Assembly (NCBI RefSeq): GCF_016827675.1
Contig: NZ_JAERJA010000002.1
Coordinates: 248,001-312,000, forward strand
Direction: 5' to 3'
DNA: 64,000 bases
Source of the DNA: Nocardioides limicola
GTDB lineage: Bacteria; Actinomycetota; Actinomycetes; Propionibacteriales; Nocardioidaceae
In this document: in pieces, positions 35,499 through 42,963 of the stretch
Layout of the letters: each line of letters opens with the position of its first letter
How positions within the stretch are numbered: the first letter of the stretch is position 1
The notes under the pieces: model-generated
The model's database searches: none
What the model saw: only the letters and a program-made list of their open reading frames with translations
What the model was told of the DNA's origin: nothing
Position numbers and translations under genes: made by a program

Positions 35499-35663
35499 AT
35501 GTGTCGACCCACCCGCTGCCGCAACTGCGGCAAGACCACCTGGGCCGGCTGCGGCCAGCACGTCGCCCAGGTCAAGGCGCGAGTCCCCGCCGGCCAGTGG
35601 TGCCCCGGGCACCCGAACGAGCCGAGTGGCCCCGGGTTCCTGGCGCGACTGTTGGGTCGCTGA
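35499..35663 (+). CDS. 54-aa Cys/His-rich protein, possible zinc-binding
   Basis: Small gene below common length cut-offs, 24 bp after the exporter stop. It begins MCRPTRCRNCGKTTWAGCGQ and has CxxC (Cys7, Cys10), CGQH (Cys18, His21) and CPGH (Cys35, His38), then a short basic tail ending FLARLLGR. The spacing suggests one or two zinc sites; free thiols might instead carry persulfide. AAAGGA lies 9-10 nt upstream of ATG 35499. I have seen close relatives as short 'hypothetical' proteins in actinobacteria, but their role is not described. Probably the last gene of the persulfide operon. Confidence 0.78.
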   Translation: MCRPTRCRNCGKTTWAGCGQHVAQVKARVPAGQWCPGHPNEPSGPGFLARLLGR

Positions 35664-35710
35664 CGCCAGGGGCAGGGCCCCACCCCGCCACGGGAGTGGT
35701 CGGCACGCTC

Positions 35711-35716
35711 TAGGGT
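35711..35716 (+). promoter_or_regulatory. -10 candidate for the Mrp-type operon
   Basis: TAGGGT about 43 bp before the GTG at 35759; the only such hexamer in the 95-bp gap after the Cys-rich gene. A leader of about 35 nt would include GAGGGG as ribosome site. Confidence 0.4.
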
Positions 35717-35758
35717 GGCCGGTGACGCGTTGCCAACGGATGCTGAGGGGTGGTCCCC

Positions 35759-36019
35759 GTGCCGGACGGTGTGCTCCTCGCCGTGGCGACGTTCCTGCTG
35801 CTCAACGTGCTCGTCGGGCTGGCACGGGTGCTCGCCGGCCCCTCGACCCGGCATCGCCTGCTCGGCGTGATCCTGCTCGGCACCACCGGCACGGCCCTGC
35901 TCGCGGTCCTCGCTGAAGCGACCGATGTCGCCGCGTTGCGGGACACGGCTCTGGCTCTGGTGGCGCTGGCGGCACTGGTGGTGGTCGTCCGGGTGCGGGC
36001 CGAGGAGCGGGGCCAGTGA
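35759..36019 (+). CDS. mrpF: Mrp-type Na+/H+ antiporter subunit F
   Basis: 86 residues, three hydrophobic helices, with the MrpF pattern LLNVLVGLARVLAGPSTRHR and a terminal RVRAEERGQ. GTG 35759 has GAGGGG 8 nt upstream; GTG 35750 is possible but lies too close to that site. First gene of an eight-gene operon in which every junction overlaps by 4 bp. Membrane subunit of a multi-protein antiporter that exchanges Na+ or K+ for protons. Confidence 0.85.
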   Translation: MPDGVLLAVATFLLLNVLVGLARVLAGPSTRHRLLGVILLGTTGTALLAVLAEATDVAALRDTALALVALAALVVVVRVRAEERGQ

Positions 36020-36303
36020 TCCTTACCGTCGTCACCGTCATCCTCGCGGTGGCCGGCTGCTTCTTCTTCGCCGCCGGCACCGTCGGACTGCTCCGGTTCC
36101 CCGACCTGCACAGCCGACTGCACGCGGTGACCAAGGCCGACAACCTGGGACTGGGTCTGGTGCTGGCCGCGTTGGCGCTCCAGGCCGACTCACCTGCCAC
36201 GGCCCTCAAGCTCGGCCTGATCTGGGCGCTGGCCCTGCTCGCCTCCGCGACCAGCAGCCACCTGTTGGCCTCCGGGGCGGGCGACCAGGGAGGAGGGCGA
36301 TGA
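36016..36303 (+). CDS. mrpG: Mrp-type antiporter subunit G
   Basis: 95 residues with three helices and the MrpG/PhaG signature GTVGLLRFPDLHSRLHAVTKADNLG. Starts at the GTGA overlap with mrpF and ends in an ATGA overlap with the next gene. Structural subunit of the antiporter complex. The C-terminal SGAGDQGGGR is cytoplasmic and variable in the family. Confidence 0.88.
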   Translation: MILTVVTVILAVAGCFFFAAGTVGLLRFPDLHSRLHAVTKADNLGLGLVLAALALQADSPATALKLGLIWALALLASATSSHLLASGAGDQGGGR

Positions 36304-37277
36304 GCGCGGCGCCGGTGACCATACTCGACGCGCTCCTCGTCGGCGGCCTGCTCGCCGCCGCCGGCCTGACGCTCTTCGTGCCACGCAGGAGCACCGCGGT
36401 GGTGATGTTCCTGGTGTTCGGCGTGCTGCTCGCCATCGCATGGACCCGCCTCGGTGCGCCGGACGTCGCGCTGGCCGAGGCTGCGATCGGTGCCGGTGTG
36501 ACCTCGGCGCTACTGATCGACGCCGTCTACGAACGGTCCCGCCGCCCCGAGCGCGCCACCGGTCACCACCGTCAGGTGCTGGCCGTCGTCGGTGCTGTCC
36601 TGGCTGCGGTGCTGGCGGTCGGGCTGGCCCTGGTGCTGGTCGACATCGGGCCCTTCACGTCCCCGGGTCCGGGTGCGGCCGACCTGGTGGCTGACCGCCT
36701 CGATGAGTCCGGAGTGAGTCATCCGGTCACCGCCGTCCTGCTGAACTTCCGCAGCTACGACACTCTGCTGGAGATCGCGGTCCTGCTGGTGGCCGTCCTG
36801 GCCGCCCTCGCCCTGCAACCCGACGCGACCCTGCGTGGGGTGCCCGCGCCGACCAGGACGCCGGACCTGCTCGGTCTGCTGGTGCGGGTGCTCGCCCCGG
36901 TGCTGGTCGTGGTCGCCGGATGGCTGCTGGTGGCCGGCTCGGTCGCCCCGGGCGGCGCCTTCCAGGCCGGGGCCGTGCTCGCCGGCGGACTGCTCCTGAT
37001 GCGCCTCGGGGGTTGGCCGGGCGCCGTGCCGGCCTCGGACTTGCTGCGTCCCACGCTCGCCGTCGGGCTCACCGGCTTCCTGACCCTGGCCTATCTGACC
37101 GCTGCCCTGGGCGCCGGCTGGCTCGACCTCGGGGCGGCCTGGGCGGGCGAGGCGATCCTCGCACTCGAGGCGCTGCTGACCGTCAGCATCGCCATGACTC
37201 TGGCGGCGCTGTTCGTCGCCAATCAGGACCCGCCGACGCCACCGGTGGGCGTCTCGAGCCCGGAGCGGACCCGATGA
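36300..37277 (+). CDS. mrpB: MrpB-type subunit fused to a DUF4040 (MbhD-like) domain
   Basis: 325 residues from ATG 36300. The N-terminal three helices carry the DUF4040/MbhD signature LGAPDVALAEAAIGAGVTSALLID, which in canonical Mrp systems is at the C-terminus of MrpA. A linker of about 90 residues is followed by the MnhB/MrpB domain (LLVRVLAPVLVVVAGWLLVA, then APGGAFQAGAVLAGGLLL). This gene therefore takes over the part missing from the stand-alone ND5-like subunit at 39051: MrpA is split and its tail joined to MrpB. The classic GHxxPGGGFQGG is changed to GSVAPGGAFQAG. Confidence 0.84.
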   Translation: MSAAPVTILDALLVGGLLAAAGLTLFVPRRSTAVVMFLVFGVLLAIAWTRLGAPDVALAEAAIGAGVTSALLIDAVYERSRRPERATGHHRQVLAVVGAVLAAVLAVGLALVLVDIGPFTSPGPGAADLVADRLDESGVSHPVTAVLLNFRSYDTLLEIAVLLVAVLAALALQPDATLRGVPAPTRTPDLLGLLVRVLAPVLVVVAGWLLVAGSVAPGGAFQAGAVLAGGLLLMRLGGWPGAVPASDLLRPTLAVGLTGFLTLAYLTAALGAGWLDLGAAWAGEAILALEALLTVSIAMTLAALFVANQDPPTPPVGVSSPERTR

Positions 37278-37570
37278 CCCGCGAGGAGCTGTTCCTGGCC
37301 GTCGGCGCCGGACTGGCCGTGCTCGGCGCGGCCCGGCTGCTGCTCACCCGCGACCTGCTGACCCGGGTGCTGGCTCTGAACGTGGCCAGTGGCGGGGTGC
37401 TGATGATCCTCGTCGCGCTGGCGCTGCGCGGCGGTGGACCCGATGGTCCCGACCCGGTGCTGCACGCGCTGGTGCTGACCGGCATCGTGATCACCGTCAG
37501 TGTCACCGGCTTCGCGATCGGCCTGGTCCGGCGCATCGAGGGCGACCTGACGGAGGGGGGTCGCCGGTGA
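37274..37570 (+). CDS. mrpC: Mrp-type antiporter subunit C (NuoK-like)
   Basis: 98 residues, three helices, homologous to NuoK of complex I: LTRVLALNVASGGVLMILVA and DPVLHALVLTGIVITVSVTG with its conserved acidic/polar positions. ATGA overlap with mrpB and GTGA overlap with the next gene. Part of the membrane arm and of the ion path. Confidence 0.88.
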   Translation: MTREELFLAVGAGLAVLGAARLLLTRDLLTRVLALNVASGGVLMILVALALRGGGPDGPDPVLHALVLTGIVITVSVTGFAIGLVRRIEGDLTEGGRR

Positions 37571-39054
37571 ACGACACCCTCGGCGCCCTGGTGCTCCTGC
37601 CTCTCGGCGGGGCCGTTCTCGCAGCCCTACTTCCCCGTCATGGCCCGTGGGTCGGGATCGTCACGGCTGCGGCAACGCTGGCACTCGCGCTCACCACCGC
37701 GGCCGCGGTGTACCGATCCGGTCCTCGTCATCTGGAGCTCGCCGGGTGGGGCGCGCCCCTCGGTATCGACCTGCGTGCCGACGGTCTGAGCGCGGCGATG
37801 CTGGCCCTGACCGCGGTCGTCGGGGTCGCGACCACCGTGTACGCCACGGGCTCCGACGCCGCATCCGGGCGGCCGCTCTTCTGGCCGTTGTGGCTCGCCC
37901 TGTGGTCCGGCCTCAACGCGGTCTACGTCTCCGGAGACCTGTTCAACACCTATGTCGCATTGGAACTGGTCGGCCTCAGCGCGGTGGCGCTGGTGGCGCT
38001 CGGCGGCCGTGACGCCTACCCACCGGCGCTGCGCTACCTGTTCGTCGCCGTGCTGGGCTCGCTGGCCTACCTGCTGGGGGTCGCCCTCGTGTACGCCGAG
38101 GCGGGGACCCTCGACATCGTCGAGGCGGGCGAGCGGCTCGACGGCGCGACGACCGCCGTGACAGCACTGACGGCGACGGCCCTGGCCGTGATGGCCCTGG
38201 GCCTGGCGCTGAAGACGGCTCTGTTCCCCCTGCACGCGTGGTTGCCCCAGGCGCACGCCGCGGCCCCGTCGGCGGTGAGCGCCATCCTGTCCGCGCTGGT
38301 GGTGAAGGCGTCCCTCTTCGTTCTGGTCCGCGTCTGGTTCGTGGTGTTCGGTGGGGCCGCCACTCCTGGCGCCGCGCAACTGCTGGGCATCCTCGGCACC
38401 GTGGCCGTGGTCTGGGGAGCCGTGCTTGCGCTGCGCCAGCCGCGACTCAAACCGATCGTGGCCTACTCGACGGTCGCCCAGGTCGGCTACCTGTTCCTGC
38501 TGTTCCCGCTGGCCACCCCCGGTCTCGGTGAGGCCGCCGGCACCACCGCGGCGCAGGCGGCCTACGCCGGCTGGACCGGGGCGCTCGGTCTCGCCCTGGC
38601 GCATGGGCTGGCCAAGGCGGCGATGTTCATGGCTGCCGGGACGTTGGCGCTGGCTCACGGCAGCGACCGGTTGACCGACCTCCGCGGCGCGGCGACCCGG
38701 ATGCCGATGAGCACCCTGACGTTCGGACTGGCCGGGGCGAGCCTTGCCGGCCTCCCGCCGACGTTCGGGTTCGTCGGCAAGTGGCAACTGCTCCAAGCCA
38801 GCCTGATCAGCGGGCAGTGGTGGTGGCTGCCGGTGCTGCTCGTCGGCGGCCTGCTCACCGCGGCGTACACGGTCCGGGTGCTGGGCGCGACCGTGAACCC
38901 ACCGGACGCGGAGCTGGCGCCGCTGGCGCCGGTGCCCCGCCGGATGGAGTGGGCCGCCCTGTCGATGGCCGCCCTCGCGGTGATGCTCGGGGTCTCCTCG
39001 TCCGGGTTGCTGGGGCTCCTCGGGGTCGGTGCGCCGGTCGGGGGTGGGCCATGA
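37567..39054 (+). CDS. mrpD: Proton-conducting antiporter subunit (MrpD / NuoN-NuoM-like), first of three
   Basis: 495 residues, about 14 membrane helices. The proton-translocation core is clear: a Glu helix (NTYVALELVGLSAVALVAL), LKTALFPLHAWLPQAHAAAP with its Lys, SAILSALVVKASLFVLVRVW with a second Lys, and KPIVAYSTVAQVGYLF. Closest in style to MrpD. GTG 37567 overlaps mrpC by 4 bp and its stop overlaps the next ATG. One of three such subunits in the operon, instead of the usual two (MrpA and MrpD). Confidence 0.87.
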   Translation: MNDTLGALVLLPLGGAVLAALLPRHGPWVGIVTAAATLALALTTAAAVYRSGPRHLELAGWGAPLGIDLRADGLSAAMLALTAVVGVATTVYATGSDAASGRPLFWPLWLALWSGLNAVYVSGDLFNTYVALELVGLSAVALVALGGRDAYPPALRYLFVAVLGSLAYLLGVALVYAEAGTLDIVEAGERLDGATTAVTALTATALAVMALGLALKTALFPLHAWLPQAHAAAPSAVSAILSALVVKASLFVLVRVWFVVFGGAATPGAAQLLGILGTVAVVWGAVLALRQPRLKPIVAYSTVAQVGYLFLLFPLATPGLGEAAGTTAAQAAYAGWTGALGLALAHGLAKAAMFMAAGTLALAHGSDRLTDLRGAATRMPMSTLTFGLAGASLAGLPPTFGFVGKWQLLQASLISGQWWWLPVLLVGGLLTAAYTVRVLGATVNPPDAELAPLAPVPRRMEWAALSMAALAVMLGVSSSGLLGLLGVGAPVGGGP

Positions 39055-40580
39055 ACCTCACCGACCTGCCCGGCCTGAACTACGTGCCCGTGCTGCTGCT
39101 GATGACCTCCCTGGTCCCCGGCGTGCTGATCTTCTTCCTACGCGACGAGCAGGTCCGCCTCCGGACGGTGCTCAACGTGAGCGGAGCCGTGGCCAAGGTC
39201 GGCCTGGTCGTCGTCCTGGTGCCGCCCATCGTGGCCGGACGGAGCCTGGAGTGGCGCTCCCCGTTCCTGCCCGGGATCGACCTGGTGCTGCGCGTCGAAC
39301 AGCTCTCGCTGCTGTTCCTCGGACTGTCCGCGCTGCTGTGGCTGGCCACCACCGTCTATGCGATCGGCTACCTGGAGGGCTCGCCCGGCCGCAGCCGCTT
39401 CTTCGGCTTCTTCAGCCTGTGCGTCACCGCCACGGTCGGCATCGCACTCGCCGGCAACCTGGTCACCTTCGTGATCTTCTACGAGTTCCTCACCCTCGCG
39501 ACGTTCCCGTTGGTCGCCCACCGCGGCACTCCCCAGGCCATTGCCGGGGCCCGCACCTACCTCGTCTACACCCTCAGCGGGGGCATCGTGCTGCTGGCCG
39601 GGGTCGCCTGGCTCACTCACCTGGTCGGACCCGTCGAGTTCACCGCCGGCGGCGCCCAGCAACTGGCACACCTCGCGACCACCGAGCCACGGCTGGCCCA
39701 GGCGGTCTTCGTGCTCCTCATCGCGGGCCTGGCCGTGAAGGCCGCGCTGATCCCGGTCCACGGGTGGCTGCCGCGCGCCATGGTCGCGCCGGCTCCGGTC
39801 AGTGCGCTGCTGCACGCGGTGGCCGTGGTCAAGGCCGGGGTGTTCGGCATCGTCCGGGTCGTCCACCACACCTACGGCGTGGAGGTGGCCGACACTCTCG
39901 GGGTGCTGCTGCCGCTCGCGGTACTGGCGGCCGCCACCATCATCTTCGGGTCCACGCTCGCTCTCTTCCAGGACGACCTCAAGCGGCGGCTCGCCTACTC
40001 CACCGTCAGTCAGGTCTCCTACGTGACGCTTGGTATCGCGGTGGTCGGCGTGGTGTCGACCACCGGCGGCATCGTCCACCTCGTCCACCAGGGCCTCATG
40101 AAGATCACCCTCTTCTTCTGTGCCGGACTCTTCGCCGAGACTCTCGGGCTGCACAAGGTCAGCGAACTGCGCGGCGTGGGCCGGCGGATGCCCGTCACCG
40201 CCGCCGCCTTCACCGTCGGCGCGCTGGGCATGATCGGGCTGCCACCGGTGGCTGGATTCGTCTCCAAGTGGCAGCTCGGCCTCGGCGGGATCGAGGCAGG
40301 TCACCCCTGGATCGTCGCGGTCCTGCTGACCAGCAGCCTCCTCAACGCGGCGTACTTCCTGCCGATCGTCTACCGGCTCTGGTTCCTGGACCCGGGCGAG
40401 TCTCCGCCGTGGGAAGGCGTCCGAACCACCGCACGTCGTCTGGAGGCTCCGCCGTCGCTGCTGCTCCCGGCCGTGGCCGCCGCACTGTTCGCCCTCCTCG
40501 CCGGGCTGCTCGCGGAGATGCCCTACTCACCCCTGGAGGTCGCCAGGAAGATCGCGGAGAGGAGCTATCTGGGACTGTGA
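39051..40580 (+). CDS. Proton-conducting antiporter subunit (ND5-like, short MrpA core), second of three
   Basis: 509 residues from ATG 39051. The core has EFLTLATFPLVAHRGTPQAI with its Glu, VKAALIPVHGWLPRAMVAPA, SALLHAVAVVKAGVFGIVRV and DDLKRRLAYSTVSQVSYVTL; HAVAVVKAG is the NuoL/MrpA-type form. It stops where canonical MrpA would continue into the MbhD/MbhE-like tail; that tail is instead in the gene at 36300. I therefore read it as the N-terminal half of a split MrpA. Overlaps both neighbours by 4 bp. Confidence 0.85.
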   Translation: MNLTDLPGLNYVPVLLLMTSLVPGVLIFFLRDEQVRLRTVLNVSGAVAKVGLVVVLVPPIVAGRSLEWRSPFLPGIDLVLRVEQLSLLFLGLSALLWLATTVYAIGYLEGSPGRSRFFGFFSLCVTATVGIALAGNLVTFVIFYEFLTLATFPLVAHRGTPQAIAGARTYLVYTLSGGIVLLAGVAWLTHLVGPVEFTAGGAQQLAHLATTEPRLAQAVFVLLIAGLAVKAALIPVHGWLPRAMVAPAPVSALLHAVAVVKAGVFGIVRVVHHTYGVEVADTLGVLLPLAVLAAATIIFGSTLALFQDDLKRRLAYSTVSQVSYVTLGIAVVGVVSTTGGIVHLVHQGLMKITLFFCAGLFAETLGLHKVSELRGVGRRMPVTAAAFTVGALGMIGLPPVAGFVSKWQLGLGGIEAGHPWIVAVLLTSSLLNAAYFLPIVYRLWFLDPGESPPWEGVRTTARRLEAPPSLLLPAVAAALFALLAGLLAEMPYSPLEVARKIAERSYLGL

Positions 40581-42352
40581 GCACGCTGTGGGCCGTCTCC
40601 TTCCTCACCCCCGTCGCGACCGTGTTCGCACTGGGGCTGGTCGGCCTCGCCCCTGACCCGGCGACGGAGCGGTGGCGACGTCGGCTGGTCCTGCTCGCCC
40701 CGGCGACGGTCCTCCCCGCCCTCGCGCTGGCCTTCGCCGGACCTGCCGCGGGGGCCGTCCAGATCCCGTGGCTGCTGCTCGGCACGATGCTCGAGGTCGA
40801 CCCCGTCGGCCGACCGCTGCTGCTGGTCGCCGCGATCCTGTACGGCGTCGCGGCGGTGGCGGTCGCGACCGTCGGCACCGCGCGTGCCCCTGCGTTGATG
40901 TCGTTCCTGCTGGTCTCCTTCGTGGGCAACATCGGCCTGTTGGTGGCCGCCGACGCGGTGACCTTCTATCTGGCGTTCGCGGTGATGAGCTTCGCCGGCT
41001 TCGGGCTGGTGGTCCACGAGCGGACCGACTTCGCGCGCCGGGCAGGCCGGATCTACCTCGTGCTCGCCGTGATCAGCGAGACGTTCATCCTCGGCGGCCT
41101 GATCCTGGTCGCGGCCGCGGGTGGCCGGGTGCTGGCCGACGCCCCGGCTGCGGTCGCCGCGTCGGAGTCGACCGGGTTGATCGTCGCCGTACTGCTGGTC
41201 GGGTTCGGGGTGAAGGCCGGCACGGTGCCGTTGCACGTGTGGCTGCCGCTGGCGCATCCGGCCGCGCCACCGGCTGCCAGCGCGGTGCTCTCCGGCTGCA
41301 TGATCAAGGCCGGGATCGTCGGCTGGATCCGGTTCCTCCCCCTCGGCGAGGAGGCCCAGCCCGGGTGGGGGTTGCTCCTGGTCGTGCTCGCCCTGCTCGG
41401 CGCCTTCCTCGCGGTGCCGGCCGGTGTCCTCCAGGGCGACGCGAAGGTGGCGCTCGCCTACAGCAGCATCAGCCAGATGGGCTTCTTGGCCGCCCTGGTG
41501 GGGGTAGCGCTCGCGGCCCCCGAACTGGCCGACGCCGCGATCGTGGCCGCTGTCCTCTATGCGGCCCACCATGGCCTGGCCAAGGGGGCGCTCTTCCTCG
41601 GCATCCCGCTGTGGCGGCGCTACGGCTCCGGGGTGATCCGCTGGTGGATCGTCGGAGCCCTGCTCGGCGCCGCCCTGGCCGTGGCCGGTGCACCGTTCAG
41701 CAGCGGCTCGGTGGCGAAGTACGCCGCCAAGGGGGCGGTCGGGGAGGCGAGCCTGCTGGGTGTCGACCTGGTGAGCCTGCTGCCGCTGGTGGCCACCGGC
41801 TCGACCATCCTGCTGGCCCGGTTCGCCTTCCTGCTGCTGAGCGGGCCACGGCAACAGCCGCACCGCGTGGACGCCCCGCTGGTCTCCTGGTCGGTGCTCG
41901 TGGTGGCCGGCATCAGCCTCACCTGGATCCTCGCGGGCGAATGGTTCCCGGTCACCACGGTCCCCGATCTGGAGCCGGTGACACTGTGGGATGCGAGTTG
42001 GCCGATCCTGCTCGGGGTCGCGATCTCGGCCGTCGCCTGGTGGCTCTCCCACCACGAAAGGCTGCCGGGGTGGGCCGCACACCCGGATGGACGGTTCCTG
42101 CCTCCTGGAGACCTCGTGGTCCCCGAGGAGGCGCTCATCCTCCGGGTCCGGTGGGCGCTTGAACGAGGCGCCGCTCGTGGCTTCGCTGTGCGGTCTGCTC
42201 TGATCGACATCCTCGCTGCGGGCGTACGACGACTCGGCGCGACGGGATCGGTGCTCAGGGGTGCCGAGCAGCAGCTCCGGGTCTGGGAGGTCTCCGGGGT
42301 GGTCACTCTCGGCCTGCTGCTGGTGCTGCTCGGGGCGGGGGTGGTCCGATGA
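40577..42352 (+). CDS. Proton-conducting antiporter subunit (HyfB/NuoM-like), third of three
   Basis: 591 residues from GTG 40577, about 15-16 membrane helices. Seen: an acidic helix before the ERTDFARRAGRIYLVL loop, VKAGTVPLHVWLPLAHPAAP, SAVLSGCMIKAGIVGWIRFL, GDAKVALAYSSISQMGFLAA and AHHGLAKGALFLG. Sequence style is closest to hydrogenase-4 subunit B (HyfB/HycC) rather than MrpA or MrpD. A hydrophilic C-terminal loop of about 110 residues precedes a last helix. No hydrogenase or quinone-reducing hydrophilic subunits are nearby, so it is assigned to the antiporter. Confidence 0.85.
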   Translation: MSTLWAVSFLTPVATVFALGLVGLAPDPATERWRRRLVLLAPATVLPALALAFAGPAAGAVQIPWLLLGTMLEVDPVGRPLLLVAAILYGVAAVAVATVGTARAPALMSFLLVSFVGNIGLLVAADAVTFYLAFAVMSFAGFGLVVHERTDFARRAGRIYLVLAVISETFILGGLILVAAAGGRVLADAPAAVAASESTGLIVAVLLVGFGVKAGTVPLHVWLPLAHPAAPPAASAVLSGCMIKAGIVGWIRFLPLGEEAQPGWGLLLVVLALLGAFLAVPAGVLQGDAKVALAYSSISQMGFLAALVGVALAAPELADAAIVAAVLYAAHHGLAKGALFLGIPLWRRYGSGVIRWWIVGALLGAALAVAGAPFSSGSVAKYAAKGAVGEASLLGVDLVSLLPLVATGSTILLARFAFLLLSGPRQQPHRVDAPLVSWSVLVVAGISLTWILAGEWFPVTTVPDLEPVTLWDASWPILLGVAISAVAWWLSHHERLPGWAAHPDGRFLPPGDLVVPEEALILRVRWALERGAARGFAVRSALIDILAAGVRRLGATGSVLRGAEQQLRVWEVSGVVTLGLLLVLLGAGVVR

Positions 42353-42852
42353 CGGCGTACCTGAGCGCCGGCCTGTGCCGGGCCCTCGCGCTGGGCGTGT
42401 GTTGGTGGGCGGTGAGCGAGGGGGAGACGTACGGCTGGCCCTACGGCGTGGTGGTGGTCGTGCTGGCCACGGCGTTGAGCCTGCGGCTGAGCCCGCCGAG
42501 CTCCGGTGGGGTCCGGCCGCGGCGGCTGGCTGCTCGCACCGGCGCGCTGCTGGGCCTGATCGGCTGGTTCCTGGCCCGGTCCTTCGCAGGTGGTGTCGTG
42601 GTCGCCGGTCAGGCGCTGTCTCCCCGGCTGCCGCTCGATCCCGGTCTGGTCCGTCACCAGCTGGCGATCCCACCGGGAACCGCGCGCAGTGTGGTGGTGG
42701 GGATGATCAGCCTGATGCCCGGCACCCTGTCCGCCGAACTCGACGGCGACGTTCTGCAGGTGCACGCCCTCGACGTGAGCGCCGACGTCCGCAGCCAGGT
42801 CGCCGAGCTCGAGGACCGCGTGGGTCGGGTCAGTGGATGGGCGCGCGGCTGA
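42349..42852 (+). CDS. mrpE: Mrp-type antiporter subunit E
   Basis: 167 residues with two or three N-terminal helices (RALALGVCWWAVSEG, GVVVVVLATALSLRL, GLIGWFLARSFAGGVVVAGQ) and the cytoplasmic MrpE domain (VGMISLMPGTLSAELDGDVL, VHALDVSAD). The ATGA overlap with the preceding gene makes it the last member of the operon. A strong hairpin follows 20 bp after its stop. Confidence 0.88.
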   Translation: MTAYLSAGLCRALALGVCWWAVSEGETYGWPYGVVVVVLATALSLRLSPPSSGGVRPRRLAARTGALLGLIGWFLARSFAGGVVVAGQALSPRLPLDPGLVRHQLAIPPGTARSVVVGMISLMPGTLSAELDGDVLQVHALDVSADVRSQVAELEDRVGRVSGWARG

Positions 42853-42871
42853 TAGCTGGGATGCAGGGTGG

Positions 42872-42921
42872 TTCGGTGGTCGAGTGTCGGCGAGGAACAG
42901 GCACGACACTCGACCACCGAA
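42872..42921. terminator. Perfect 18-bp stem between mrpE and nrdJ
   Basis: TTCGGTGGTCGAGTGTCG (42872-42889) pairs perfectly with CGACACTCGACCACCGAA (42904-42921) around a 14-nt loop. The right arm is part of a 23-bp direct repeat (GGCACGACACTCGACCA again at 42924-42940). It lies between convergent stops and can terminate both. Confidence 0.85.
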
Positions 42922-42963
42922 CTGGCACGACACTCGACCAGCGAATGTCGAGGCCGAACCGGC

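Noticed and set aside
40577..42352. Part of a hydrogenase-4 or complex I operon
   Set aside because: No hydrophilic Fe-S, NiFe or quinone-site subunits; the surrounding F, G, B, C and E genes are Mrp type.
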